Positions 34,349 to 44,957 of a DNA stretch of 64,000 nt are shown piece after piece. Both the position numbers and the translations under genes were made by a program. Numbering within the stretch: position 1 is the first letter of the stretch; the number at the start of each line of letters is the position of its first letter. Origin of the DNA: Prorocentrum cordatum (lineage: Eukaryota; Sar; Dinophyceae; Prorocentrales; Prorocentraceae); the NCBI GenBank assembly GCA_963575745.1, contig CAUYUJ010012202.1, positions 185,001 through 249,000 of the forward strand. The letters are read 5' to 3'. The notes under the pieces are model-generated. The model saw nothing but the letters and a program-made list of their open reading frames with translations, ran no database searches and was not told the origin of the DNA.

Positions 34349-35425
34349 TTAAGTCATTGCCACGGCTGGCTGCATCACCACTCGTTGGACGTCGACCCTC
34401 GTGACGAGCCGCATGTTGTCGTAGGCGAAGAGCGGGTCATGCGCCCGCGCCCCGGGGAACCTCTCGCGTGCCCACCCCTCGTAGATCGCCAGTGCCTTCA
34501 CCGCGCAGACGTGCTCATCGTCCGCCGTGCCTGGTGCTGCTTCGACCCTGAAGTGGTTGCGCCATTCTCCTCGATTGTACTGATCCGTCTTGTTGGCCCG
34601 TATCTGGATGACGACTTCGTTTGCATCAGGCCAGCTCCTCGTCGGTTGGCCTGCTGCCTTCGGCGTGACGAAGGCGCCACTTAGGTCCTTGCCAGTGGTG
34701 TAACCATTCTGGTAGCCCGACACGTACTCGCTGGCCCTCAGCAAGAAGAAGTAGCCCGTGTCGACCGCAGCCAATAGGGCTGCGCCCTCGCGTGACCTCT
34801 CCTGCTGCAGCTTCCTCCGGATCCGCCGCGTCATCCTGGGCGTGACTGGCTTCTTCCGCTCGGCGTCGCCGTCGCGCCCCCTCAGCCCGTCGATCGCCAC
34901 CCAGAGCCTGCCCGCGCCCGCCGCGAGATCGCCAAGGCCGAGGGCAAGGTGCTGGGCCAGGGCGGCACTCAGGTACTGCTTGATGGCGCCGGCTTTCTTG
35001 CATCCTCGTCTCGACCGGCGCGCGACGAACTCCAGCATCAGCCCCCCCTCGCCCCTCCGGCTCGCGGGCGCAACCTCCCGGAGTGGGCTGATGCCCTTGT
35101 CGCTCATGGAGCGGTCCGGGTTCTGCTTGGGCACCCTGGCCGTAGGGGCGCTCACCACTCTGCCGAACAGATGCACGTGCACGCCGGTGCATAGCAAGAC
35201 TCGGCCCTTGGCCGCGTCCCTCCAGAGGGCGCGCATGACCTCGTCCAAGTGGTCCTTGGCGCTCGGGTGCGGCAAGGCCTTGAGGCGCGACGGCGCGCCT
35301 CTGAACCTCGCCCCCGCCCCCTCCTCGGCCACCTTCCGGGCGTGTTCCAGGAGCGCGCCTCCTACCAGCGGCTCCAGGTTCTTGTCGAAGATGCCCCTCG
35401 AGTGGTAGCCGTGCCTCTCTCACCA
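34349..35425 (-). pseudogene. RT remnant fused to truncated tyrosine recombinase
   Basis: The frame extends upstream of its first ATG and reads YHSRGIFDKNLEPLVGGALL, then HPSAKDHLDEV, VHVHLFGRVVSAPTARVPKQ and NPDRSMSDKG, which is the entry region of an RT. Instead of RT motifs it passes into recombinase sequence: KQYLSAALAQHLALGL and YFFLLRASEYVSG (the Arg-I region), then VVIQIRANKTDQYNRGEW. It stops at AVAMT before any His-x-x-Arg or catalytic Tyr. The RT catalytic core and the recombinase C-terminus are missing, so this copy is dead. It belongs to the damaged element at 34349-37555. Confidence 0.6.
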
Positions 35426-35472
35426 GATCCCTCGCAATGCCACGATTACCTTTTCGAGCGACCCCGCCTCCT

Positions 35473-36590
35473 TCAGCGCTGCGTCGCCTCTCCCCGCGAC
35501 CCACCCCCCCACCTGGTCTGCGTCGTAGTCCGGGTGATCCTGGAGAAAATCGCAGTAGGCCCCCGCCGCCTCGTCCTCTGGTCTGACTCCTGGTCCGCCT
35601 GCTCGATCATCAAGGACCTCCCCTGCCCGCGCAGACTCCTCGAATGCTCCTCCTGAGACCCCGACCTCCACGTGCTGGTACTCCTGGCCCCCTCGTGCTC
35701 CTCTTCTCCTGCTTTACTCGCTCGTCGGGCGCGTCGCATGGCCGTCATAGCCGCTACTTCGGCCATCTCCTGAGAGTAGGTCGCACTCCGCTTGGTGTCC
35801 GCCCTGCCCTCAACGAGGGCTAGGGCGTCCGCGATGTCCCCTGAGGCCGAGACGATGCGGGCGGGCTTGAGGCGCAGGCCCCCTGCAGCGCTCCTGAGGT
35901 TCAGGGTGCACTGATCGAGGCGGACCTGCCGCCGGGCCGGGTCCTCCAAAAGCGTGGCCAGTTGCTTCCACGCCGCCGAGAGCCAGGGGTTCTCGCCCGA
36001 GCAGCCCCGCTGCTTTCGGCGAGGGCCAGGAAGGTAGCTCCCTCCTTCTTAACCTTCGACAGGTCGACGCCCCTCGACTCGTTGAGCGACGCGAGCGCGC
36101 AGAAAGCCGTGCGCGGCCAGCTGGCCCAGGTCTCGCGCGGGTCGTGAAGCTTCACGAGGGCGAGAAGCAACCACCAATCGCGCCTGCGGCGCAAGTCCTG
36201 CCCACGCCGCAGCCCGATCTTGATGGCTCGACCGCCTTGCTGTGCCATCGCCTGGGAGATGCGGGCCTCGCCCGTCAAAACCTCGAGGAAATCCAAGCGG
36301 CCGCCGCGCGGCGGCAACGCCGCAGCTTGCGCGCCCAGCCAGCTGCGGAGCTCGCCGTCCAAGGGGCCCTCGATGACCTCACCGACCTTCCCACCGTCTA
36401 CCTCCTCATCCTCCTCAACCTCTCCTGCCGCGGCCTTCTCGAAGAAGAGTGCGGAGTTGGCCGGCGTCTCCTCGCTGAGAAGGCCGACGAGGAAGCCAGA
36501 CGCGGGCCGCCGGGTCACCGCGATGCCCGCCGCCTCCCCCCACCGCCGGCAGGCCGGCGCGCCCGGGCGGGCCAGGGGGGTGCGAGTGGT
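35473..36590 (-). pseudogene. Methyltransferase-like domain of damaged YR element
   Basis: Two frames are needed. The first reads RLDFLEVLTGEARISQAMAQ (glycine-bearing SAM-type loop, near 36290) and WASWPRTAFCALASLNESRG (PC-motif position, Cys replaced by Arg, near 36100). After a frame change near 35920 the second reads VRLDQCTLNLRSA and LRLKPARIVSASGDI, equivalent to the DQC...KKPT block of the Copia-like Pol. An acidic linker (EVEEDEEVDGGKVGEV) precedes the domain. Likely inactive. Confidence 0.6.
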
Positions 36591-37555
36591 CAGGGCAAGT
36601 TCCAGAAGCGCCCCCCGCCCAGCGCGGGCAACTCCTGCGCGTCGGCCCCCGCGCCGTACAGCTGCCCCATGATGGCCGAGCCTGGCGGGGCGAGGACGCG
36701 CATGTGGCCTTTGCGCACTAGGACCCACAGGATGTCCTCCTCCTGCATCGTGAACTCCGCCCCGATGATGAGCTCGACGGCCGCTCTGCCGTAGAAGTCC
36801 ATGCGCGCTGCGCCCAGGGCCTTGTCTCGCGGCATGTCTGGTGGGGGCGCCGCGTACATGCGATAGTCCTCGTCGTGGTCCCGGCATGTGAGATCGCGGC
36901 AGAAGATGCGGAGGTCTGCCTCCGCCTGGGTCAGGGGCCCGGGGATTTCACCCAGCGCGCTTTCCGCGATCCTGGCTGCTCCGAGCATGCTCTTGCGGAA
37001 GCGTAGGCCCTCCTCCTGGGCGGCGATCGCCGACGGCCACCCGCCCTGCGGCAAGGCCACATTGCCGATCATGTGCGCCGCCGACGTTGATGGGGGCACA
37101 CTCCCGAAGCTCGATGTCCGGCGGCTCTCGTCGAGCGGGGTAAGCCATCGAGCGCCTCGACCGTCTCTGGGTCGAGCGCTAGCTTGTCGCGGTAGTCCAG
37201 CATGGCCCAAGTAGCCCCTGCCAAGGTCAACGTGCCCGTGCCTGGCTCGTCGTCCTCTCCCCGAGCGACGGAGCTCACTGTGGCCTGGCCCGGTGCGACT
37301 TCGCCCGCCTTGGTCTTCTGGCAGTGCAGCTCTAGGAACGCTTCGGCCGACTCTGCCAACTCTGGGCAGCCGAACTCCACCGCGCGCGCAGCAAGGGCCT
37401 CCGCGTCGTAGGCATCGCCCGCCTCTTTGGCCTCCCGCGCACGATTACGGAGGTAGCCGCCGAGCAGGCCCGTCGCCGTCGCCACATGCTCGAGGGCTGG
37501 GTCAGCACCGATATCGCGCATGACCTCCTTCCTGCGGGCCGGCTCCCCACGCATC
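36590..37555 (-). pseudogene. N-terminal region of damaged YR element
   Basis: From 37555: RRKEVMRDIGADPALEHVAT, GLLGGYLRNRAREAKEAGDA, then a frame change near 37140 into TPLDESRRTSSFGSV and AHMIGNVALPQGGWPSAIAA. The downstream part reads ARMDFYGRAAVELIIGAEFT and MQEEDILWVLVRKGHMRVLA. Coherent helical sequence without a domain I can name; position suggests a Gag-like or accessory region. The 37555-37000 part is duplicated at 41876-41320. Confidence 0.5.
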
Positions 37556-37560
37556 CGGAC

Positions 37561-38138
37561 GTCATTAATAAATAATAAAAAAGACGTGAGAGGAAGTCTT
37601 GGTTTTAAACCAAGACGCGAGCGAAAAACCCAGGCATCATAAACAAAAACATTACAACACTCTTGCTGGATATGTTGCCCAGTACACAGAATGCAGCGTA
37701 CCACAGTGACCGATATATATATATACACACATACATACATACATACATACATATACATACATTTATGTATGTGTAGGACACGATGATTCGATGCCTTCGT
37801 TCAGGTCGCCTAGTAAGTGGAAGCAGCTCTGGGACAAGGCCGTCGATGCCGCGGTTAGCGCTTATATCGCAGTTTGTGCGATCCCGCGGGCTCGAACAGC
37901 CGACGCCGGATATGTATGTATATATACATATGCACAAGTGTTGCCTGTTTGTTTTTCGTATGTTCGTTAACTGTTTGTTGTCTAATGTTTTTTGCGCAAC
38001 ACCCAACAGTTGCATGCGCGACATGTCGCGCCGCTCTCCGCGGCGAACCTCGAGCCGAGCCAACGGTCGCACCGGTCTCGGTCGGAGCGATGCCCCGGGG
38101 CGGGAGGTTTAGTTTTGTTATGGGGTGGGGGGTTACGA

Positions 38139-38191
<53 letters not shown>

Positions 38192-38265
38192 AGAGAGAGA
38201 GAGAGAGAAAGAGAGAGAGCATGTTCTTTTACTTCATATATATTATATATATATATATTAATACA

Positions 38266-38299
<34 letters not shown>

Positions 38300-38634
38300 A
38301 TATATAATATATATATGCGCGCCCGAAGGCAAGCGGCCGCGCGGCCACTTTAGCGCCGCCCCGCATGGCATCGCCGCGGAGATGGGCAGAAACAAGAGGC
38401 CTCTGGAGGCGCGAGAAGCAGCCGGCCGCGCGCGCGGCCAGCGCAAGACGAGGGCGGCCTGCGCCAGAAACAGGCCGGCGCATGATGGGCGGCCTGCGCC
38501 AGAAACAAGCCAGCGCACCTCGAGGGCGGCCTGCGCCAGAAACAAGCCAGCGCACACATACATACATACATACATGCATACATACATACATACATCCATA
38601 CATACATATATTGTTGTTTGTGCATATGTATGTT

Positions 38635-38691
<57 letters not shown>

Positions 38692-39637
38692 GTGTATATG
38701 TATACGTAAATGTATATGCATATGCATACGCATATGTTTATGTGTGTATGTATATATATGTATGTACGTATATGCATGTATGTATATACATATATATATA
38801 TAGATCTGTATGTATAACATATAATCGAGGGCGTCCTGCACCGGATATATGGCGAGGCCAGCGCATCGATCGATGGCGGCGCGCGCCAGAATCAGGCCAG
38901 CGCACGAGGGCGGCCTGCATCCGAAACACGCCAGCGCACGATCGGGGGCGGCCTGCGCCAGAAACAGGCCAGCGCACGAGGGCGGCCCGCACCTGTAACA
39001 GGCCAGCGCCTGCACGTGCAGGGTGAAACGGGGTGACACAGGGTGAAACAGGGCGAACCATACGTGTAACTACGGCACGACGTGCCCCCCATGGAGTCCG
39101 CGAGCCCGCGATGGGCGCCGCGCAGGGCCAGGGGGCCATGGGCTCCTGCGCCCCCTATACATCAGGCGCCTCGATGTTTATAATCGTTGCGCGACGGCCC
39201 CGAGGGCCTGCGCGTAAAATCCCCCCTCCACGCAGGTCAGCACCATGACGCATTGTCGTTTCGATCTTTCCGAGGCGCCCGATGTCTGGGGTTAACAGCG
39301 CGCGGCCACTTTATCGCCGCGCCCAGATGGCATCGCCAGGTCGTCCTCCTCCTTCTCCTCCTCCTCCTCCTCATGTTCCTCCCTCCCCCTCTTCCTCGCC
39401 CCCCCCCCCTCCCCCCCCTCCTTCAAAAATGCAGGGGGCGCGCTTAGACGTCGCGCCCTCGGACGCAGCGCGGCGTGCCGCTTGCCGTGGGCGCCCGCCC
39501 GTGGTCTCGAGCGATCCTCCTCATGTCCCTCCTCCTCCTCCTCCTCCTTCTCCTCCCCCCCCATCCTCCTCCTCCTCGAGGAGGGCGGCGCGGGGCGGGG
39601 CGCGGGCGGGCGGGCGGGGATCGGGTGCGGGGGGGGT

Positions 39638-39675
<38 letters not shown>

Positions 39676-40160
39676 GCAGGGGCAAACAAACAACGCACTC
39701 CGCGCGGCCACTTGATCGCCACCGCCAGATTGTCTCGCCCACATCTCTGAACGCAGGCAGCACTCAAGGAAAAAAGGGGGCGCGATACCAACGAATCCCA
39801 TTCGCCATCAACGACTATTCCACACACGTGTGTTAGCATTGTTGTGTTGGCTTGTGTGTTGGTTGTTTTTGTGTGTTCGCTTGTTTGTTTGTTTGTATGT
39901 GAACGAATGCGCGCGCATGCGCACGTGGGCGCCCTGGGCCCGAAGGGGCCCTCTTACCCGCCCCTCCCCCCCAGGTCCACGGCCGATCCGTCGCGACCGC
40001 TTTGCCGCCGCCCCGTTCGCAAAGGAAAAAAGCATGAATGAGGCGCGGCAGCGCCCATCTGCGCCGTCGCCTGGATGGGCGGCGCAGGGGCTGGCCTGTC
40101 GTAGTTGCGTTGCCTGCCGTGTATATATAGACACGTGCATACATCTAAACATATATAGAT
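37561..40160. repeat. Spacer of unit 1: micro- and minisatellites
   Basis: Holds (TACA)n near 37727-37750, (GA)n at 38141-38218, (TA)n near 38236-38323, a minisatellite of about 31-bp units (GGGCGGCCTGCGCCAGAAAC + AGGCCAGCGCACGA) at 38448-38555 and 38826-39015, (TATG)n between 38555 and 38780, CT-rich tracts near 39340-39410 and 39520-39575, and a G-run at 39636-39674. No gene supported. Confidence 0.85.
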
Positions 40161-40344
40161 ACACCCCTAGATGGCCTAAAAACCTCGCCCAGACATGCAT
40201 ATCCAGCGAAGCTGTGCGATATAGTTTGGATCACCTTTCACACGCACTCTCTGACAAGGTAATCCAATCGAAGCTCAGGCCTGAGACGAGATAATTTGTC
40301 GAACATCGTCGGGCTGTCATCTTGGACGGCCCCTCTTTCGCCCA
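40161..40344 (-). repeat. Split direct repeat B2 (unit 1)
   Basis: 184-bp repeat (ACACCCCTAGATGGCCTAAA ... TCTTTCGCCCA), repeated at 40496-40679. Marks the 3' end of the unit-1 recombinase element. Confidence 0.85.
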
Positions 40345-40404
40345 GCGGAAAAAGCATTGAATTACGAGCGAGGCATGCCGAGCTCGAGGGTGGCTGAGGG
40401 TGGG

Positions 40405-40497
40405 CAGACTTTGAGCCACCGCAGTTGCGGGGGGTCAGCATTTACAAGCACGGGCGAGGAGGGGCCTGTTGGGGAATTCACGTCTACGACTATACAC
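40405..40497 (-). repeat. Split direct repeat A2 (unit 1)
   Basis: About 93 bp (CAGACTTTGAGCCACCGCAG ... CTACGACTATACAC). Also present at 44675-44767 and 51074-51165. Confidence 0.85.
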
Positions 40498-40679
40498 ACC
40501 CCTAGATGGCCTAAAAACCTCGCCCAGACATGCATATCCAGCGAAGCTGTGCGATATAGTTTGGATCACCTTTCACACGCACTCTCTGACAAGGTAATCC
40601 AATCGAAGCTCAGGCCTGAGACGAGATAATTTGTCGAACATCGTCGGGCTGTCATCTTGGACGGCCCCTCTTTCGCCCA
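40496..40679 (-). repeat. Split direct repeat B1 (unit 1)
   Basis: Identical or nearly identical to 40161-40344; follows directly on A2 and sits 25 bp past the recombinase stop codon. Confidence 0.85.
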
Positions 40680-40704
40680 TACCCATATCATGAACTGGTG
40701 GCCG

Positions 40705-41310
40705 CTACATTCCACGAATCTTTTGAAGGGGGACCTGCGGCAGGCGCTTGCTGCGCTCCGCCGCCTTCTTCTGCCTAGCCAAGGGAACCTTGCGCAACTG
40801 CTGCAAGATCAGGGCCCCCTTCTCGTAGCGAGCCACCGACGCGGATGATGCCCATCGTCCGCGCTTCTGAACCTCTTTCAACGTCCTCCGGGAGTGCGCC
40901 TTGTCGTTGCTGGCGCCTGAGTGCCGGAAGACGTGCGGGCACACGCCCAGGGAGGTGTAGCCCAGGCGGCAGGCCGATTTCTTCACCTCGCGCTCGTAGT
41001 CGCCGAGGGTGAAGTCGAAGATCTTCTTCTTGTCCGACACGTTGGGCTTGTGGAGCAGCCGCAGCACGCTCGCGAGCCAGGGCCTCGCCACGTCGCCCAC
41101 GAGCAGGCTGTCGTCCTGGCCGCCCGTCTTCGTGGTCTCGTGCCACTCCGAGGGCGCGATGACGATGCCATAGTGCGCGCCGAGCTTCGCGACCGGCGCC
41201 GGCGGCAAGATCTGGCCCTGCCTCAGGCCCACCACCTCGGAGGGCCGCGTGTAGGTGTCTGTCTGGATCACCACCGCGGCCCCCATCAGGGGGTTCCCGT
41301 GCTCCACCAG
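40705..41310 (-). pseudogene. Tyrosine recombinase, C-terminal catalytic half (unit 1)
   Basis: Same sequence as the C-terminus of the intact recombinase at 44958-46298: TYTRPSEVVGLRQ (Arg-I), HVFRHSGAS (His-x-x-Arg), RGRWASSASVARYEKG (catalytic Tyr). The N-terminal half is absent. The open frame instead continues upstream to 41532 into AAQEEGLRF, an N-terminal part of the other YR element. This is a fusion made by the duplication junction near 41311-41316. Confidence 0.8.
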
Positions 41311-41390
41311 GCCCATGCGGAAGCGTAGGCCCTCCTCCTGGGCGGCGATCGCCGACGGCCACCCGCCCTGCGGCAAGGCCACATTGCCGA

Positions 41391-41876
41391 TCATGTGCGC
41401 CGCCGACGTTGATGGGGGCGCACTCCCGAAGCTCGATGTCCGGCGGCTCTCGTCGAGCGGGGTAAGCCATCGAGCGCCTCGACCGTCTCTGGGTCGAGCG
41501 CTAGCTTGTCGCGGTAGTCCAGCATGGCCCAAGTAGCCCCTGCCAAGGTCAACGTGCCCGTGCCTGGCTCGTCGTCCTCTCCCCGAGCGACGGAGCTCAC
41601 TGTGGCCTGGCCCGGTGCGACTTCGCCCGCCTTGGTCTTCTGGCAGTGCAGCTCTAGGAACGCTTCGGCCGACTCTGCCAACTCTGGGCAGCCGAACTCC
41701 ACCGCGCGCGCAGCAAGGGCCTCCGCGTCGTAGGTATCGCCCGCCTCTTTGGCCTCCCGCGCACGATTACGGAGGTAGCCGCCGAGCAGGCCCGTCGCCG
41801 TCGCCACATGCTCGAGGGCTGGGTCAGCACCGATATCGCGCATGACCTCCTTCCTGCGGGCCGGCCCCCCACGCAT
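41391..41876 (-). pseudogene. N-terminal YR-element region (unit 2 copy)
   Basis: Near-identical to 37069-37555: RRKEVMRDIGADPALEHVAT, AMLDYRDKLALDPETVEALD. Its continuation is cut by the duplication junction and fused to the recombinase fragment. Confidence 0.6.
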
Positions 41877-41879
41877 CCG

Positions 41880-42461
41880 GACGTCATTAATAAATAATTA
41901 AAAAAGACGTGAGAGGAAGTCTTGGTTTTAAACCAAGACGCGAGCGAAAAACCCAGGCATCATAAACAAAAACATTACAACACTCTTGCTGGATATGTTG
42001 CCCAGTACACAGAATGCAGCGTACCACAGTGACCGATATATATATATACACACATACATACATACATACATACATATACATACATTTATGTATGTGTAGG
42101 ACACGATGATTCGATGCCTTCGTTCAGGTCGCCTAGTAAGTGGAAGCAGCTCTGGGACAAGGCCGTCGATGCCGCGGTTAGCGCTTATATCGCAGTTTGT
42201 GCGATCCCGCGGGCTCGAACAGCCGACGCCGGATATGTATGTATATATACATATGCACAAGTGTTGCCTGTTTGTTTTTCGTATGTTCGTTAACTGTTTG
42301 TTGTCTAATGTTTTTTGCGCAACACCCAACAGTTGCATGCGCGACATGTCGCGCCGCTCTCCGCGGCGAACCTCGAGCCGAGCCAACGGTCGCACCGGTC
42401 TCGGTCGGAGTGATGCCCCGGGGCGGGAGGTGTAGTTTTGTTATGGGGTGGGGGGTTACGA

Positions 42462-42537
<76 letters not shown>

Positions 42538-42618
42538 TGAGAGAGAGAGAGAGAGAAAGAGAGAGAGCATGTTCTTTCACTTCAATATATATATATACAC
42601 ATATGTATATAATATATA

Positions 42619-42663
<45 letters not shown>

Positions 42664-43687
42664 GCGCGCCCGAAGGCAAGCGGCCGCGCGGCCACTTTAG
42701 CGCCACCCCGCATGGCATCGCCACGGGATGGGCAGAATGGCCGCAGAGGAGGCGCGACAAGCAGGCGGCCTCGCGCGCGGCCAGCGCTCACGAGGGCGGC
42801 CTGCGCCAGAATCAGGCAGGCCAGCGCTCACGAGGGCGGCCTGCGCCAGGAACCAGCCAGCGCCTCGAGGGCGGCCTGCGCCAGAAACAAGCCAGCGCAC
42901 AACATACATACATACATACATGCTACATACATATATATGTATATGTATGGTATATGTATACGTATAATGTATATGCATATGCATACGCATATGTTTCCAT
43001 GTGTGTAGTAATATATATTGTATGTACGTATATGCATGTATATATACATATATATATATTAGCTCTGTATGTATAACATATAATCGAGGGCGGCCTGCAC
43101 CAGATATATGGCGAGGCCAGCGCATCGATCGAGGGTGGCGCGCACCAGAAACAGGCCAGCGCACGAGGGCGGCCTGCATCAGAAACAGGCCAGCGCACGA
43201 TCGAGGGCGGCCTGCGCCAGAAACAGGCCAGCGCACGAGGGCGGCCCGCACCTGAAACAGGCCAGCGCCTGCACGCGCAGGGTGAAACAGGGTGAAACAG
43301 GTGAAACAGGTGAAACATGGTGAAACAGGGTGAAACAGGAAACAGGGTGAACTATACGTGTAACTACGGAATGACGAGCCCTCCATGGAGTCCGCGAGCC
43401 CGCGATGGGCGCCGCGCAGGGGCAGGGGGCCATGGGCCCCTGCACTCCCTATACATCAGGCGTCTCGATTTTTATAATCGTTTTTGACGGTCCCGAGGGC
43501 CTGCACGTAAAATCCCCCCTCCACACAGGTCAGTACTATGACATATTGTCGCTTCGATTTTTTCGAGACGCCCGATGTCTGGGGTTAACAGCGCGCGGCC
43601 ACTTTATCGCAACGCCCGGATGGCATCGCCAGGTCGTCCTCCTCCTTTTCCTCCTCCTCCTGTTCATCTCTCCTCCTCTTCCTCGTC

Positions 43688-43720
<33 letters not shown>

Positions 43721-43830
43721 TTCAAAAATGCAGGGAACGCACTTAAACTTCGCGCCCTCGGACGCAGCACGGCGTGCCGCTTGCCGTGGGCGCCCGCCCG
43801 TGATCTCGAGCGATCCTCCTCGTTTTCCTC

Positions 43831-43862
<32 letters not shown>

Positions 43863-44437
43863 ATCCTCCTCCTCCTCGAGGAGGGCGGCGCGGGGCGGGG
43901 GCGCGGGGTGGGCGGGCGGGGGGGCGGGCGCGCGCGGGGGGGGGGGGGGGGGGGCAGGGGCAAACAACAACGCACTCCGCGCGGCCACTTGATCGCCACC
44001 GCCGGATTGTCTCGCCCACATCTCTGAACGCAGGCAGCACTCAAGGAAAAAAGGGGGCGCGATACCAACGAATCCCATTCGCCATCAACGACTATTCCAC
44101 ACACGTGTGTTAGCATTGTTGTGTTGGCTTGTGTGTTGGTTGTTTTTGTGTGTTCGCTTGTTTCTTTGTTTGTATGTGAACGAATGCGCGCGCATGTGCA
44201 CGTGGGTGCCCTGGGCCCGAAGGGGCCCTCTTACCCGCCCCCCCCCCCCCCAGGTCCACGGCCGATCCGTCGCGACCGCTTTGCCGCCGCCCCGTTCGCA
44301 AAGGAAAAAAGCATGAATGAGACGCGGCAGCGCCCATCTGCGCCGTCGCCTGGATGGGCGGCGCAGGGGCTGGCCTGTCATAGTTGCGTTGCCTGCCGTG
44401 TATATATAGACACGTGCATACATTAAACTATATAGAT
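41880..44437. repeat. Spacer of unit 2: micro- and minisatellites
   Basis: Same order as in unit 1: (GA)n near 42463-42567, (TA)n near 42584-42662, minisatellite at 42772-42900 and 43085-43270, a shorter (TATG)n, CT tracts near 43640-43720 and 43820-43860, and a G-run near 43936-43955. A GGTGAAACA array at 43280-43350 is longer than in unit 1. Confidence 0.85.
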
Positions 44438-44615
44438 ACCCTAGATGGCCTAAAAACCTCGCCAGACATGCATATCCAGCGAAGCTGTGCGATATAGTTG
44501 GATCACCTTCACACGCACTCTCTGACAAGGTAATCCAATCGAAGCTCAGGCCTGAGACGAGATAATTTGTCGAACATCGTCGGGCTGTCATCTTGGACGG
44601 CCCCTCTTTCGCCCA
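44438..44615 (-). repeat. Split direct repeat B2
   Basis: Matches B1 with several single-base deletions; 3' terminus of the YR retrotransposon. Confidence 0.8.
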
Positions 44616-44674
44616 GCGGAAAAAGCATGAATTACGAGCGAGGCATGCCGAGCTCGAGGGTGGCTGAGGGTGGG

Positions 44675-44767
44675 CAGACTTTGAGCCACCGCAGTTGCGG
44701 AGGGTCAGCATTTACAAGCACGGGCGAGGAGGGGCCTGTTGGGGTATTCACGTCTACGACTATACAC
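44675..44767 (-). repeat. Split direct repeat A2
   Basis: Matches A1 at 51074-51165 with two or three differences by eye. Lies between B1 and B2, with a 59-bp gap to B2. Confidence 0.85.
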
Positions 44768-44949
44768 ACCCCTAGATGGCCTAAAAACCTCGCCCAGACA
44801 TGCATATCCAGCGAAGCTGTGCGATATAGTTTGGATCACCTTTCACGCGCACTCTCTGACAAGGTAATCCAATCGAAGCTCAGGCCTGAGACGAGATAAT
44901 TTGTCGAACATCGTCGGGCTGTCATCTTGGACGGCCCCTCTTTCGCCCA
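44766..44949 (-). repeat. Split direct repeat B1
   Basis: 184 bp, directly after the recombinase ORF (stop at 44958-44960). Confidence 0.85.
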
Positions 44950-44957
44950 TACCCATA

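Larger units (their letters stand above)
36994..41311. repeat. Tandem segmental duplication, unit 1 (about 4.3 kb)
   Basis: The unit begins TGCGGAAGCGTAGGCCC and ends GTGCTCCACCAGG. The adjacent unit 2 (41316-45582) matches it along its whole length, apart from a few substitutions and changes in simple-repeat copy number. The inner edge joins an N-terminal coding region to a recombinase C-terminus, which shows that the duplicated segment spans parts of two elements. Confidence 0.9.
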
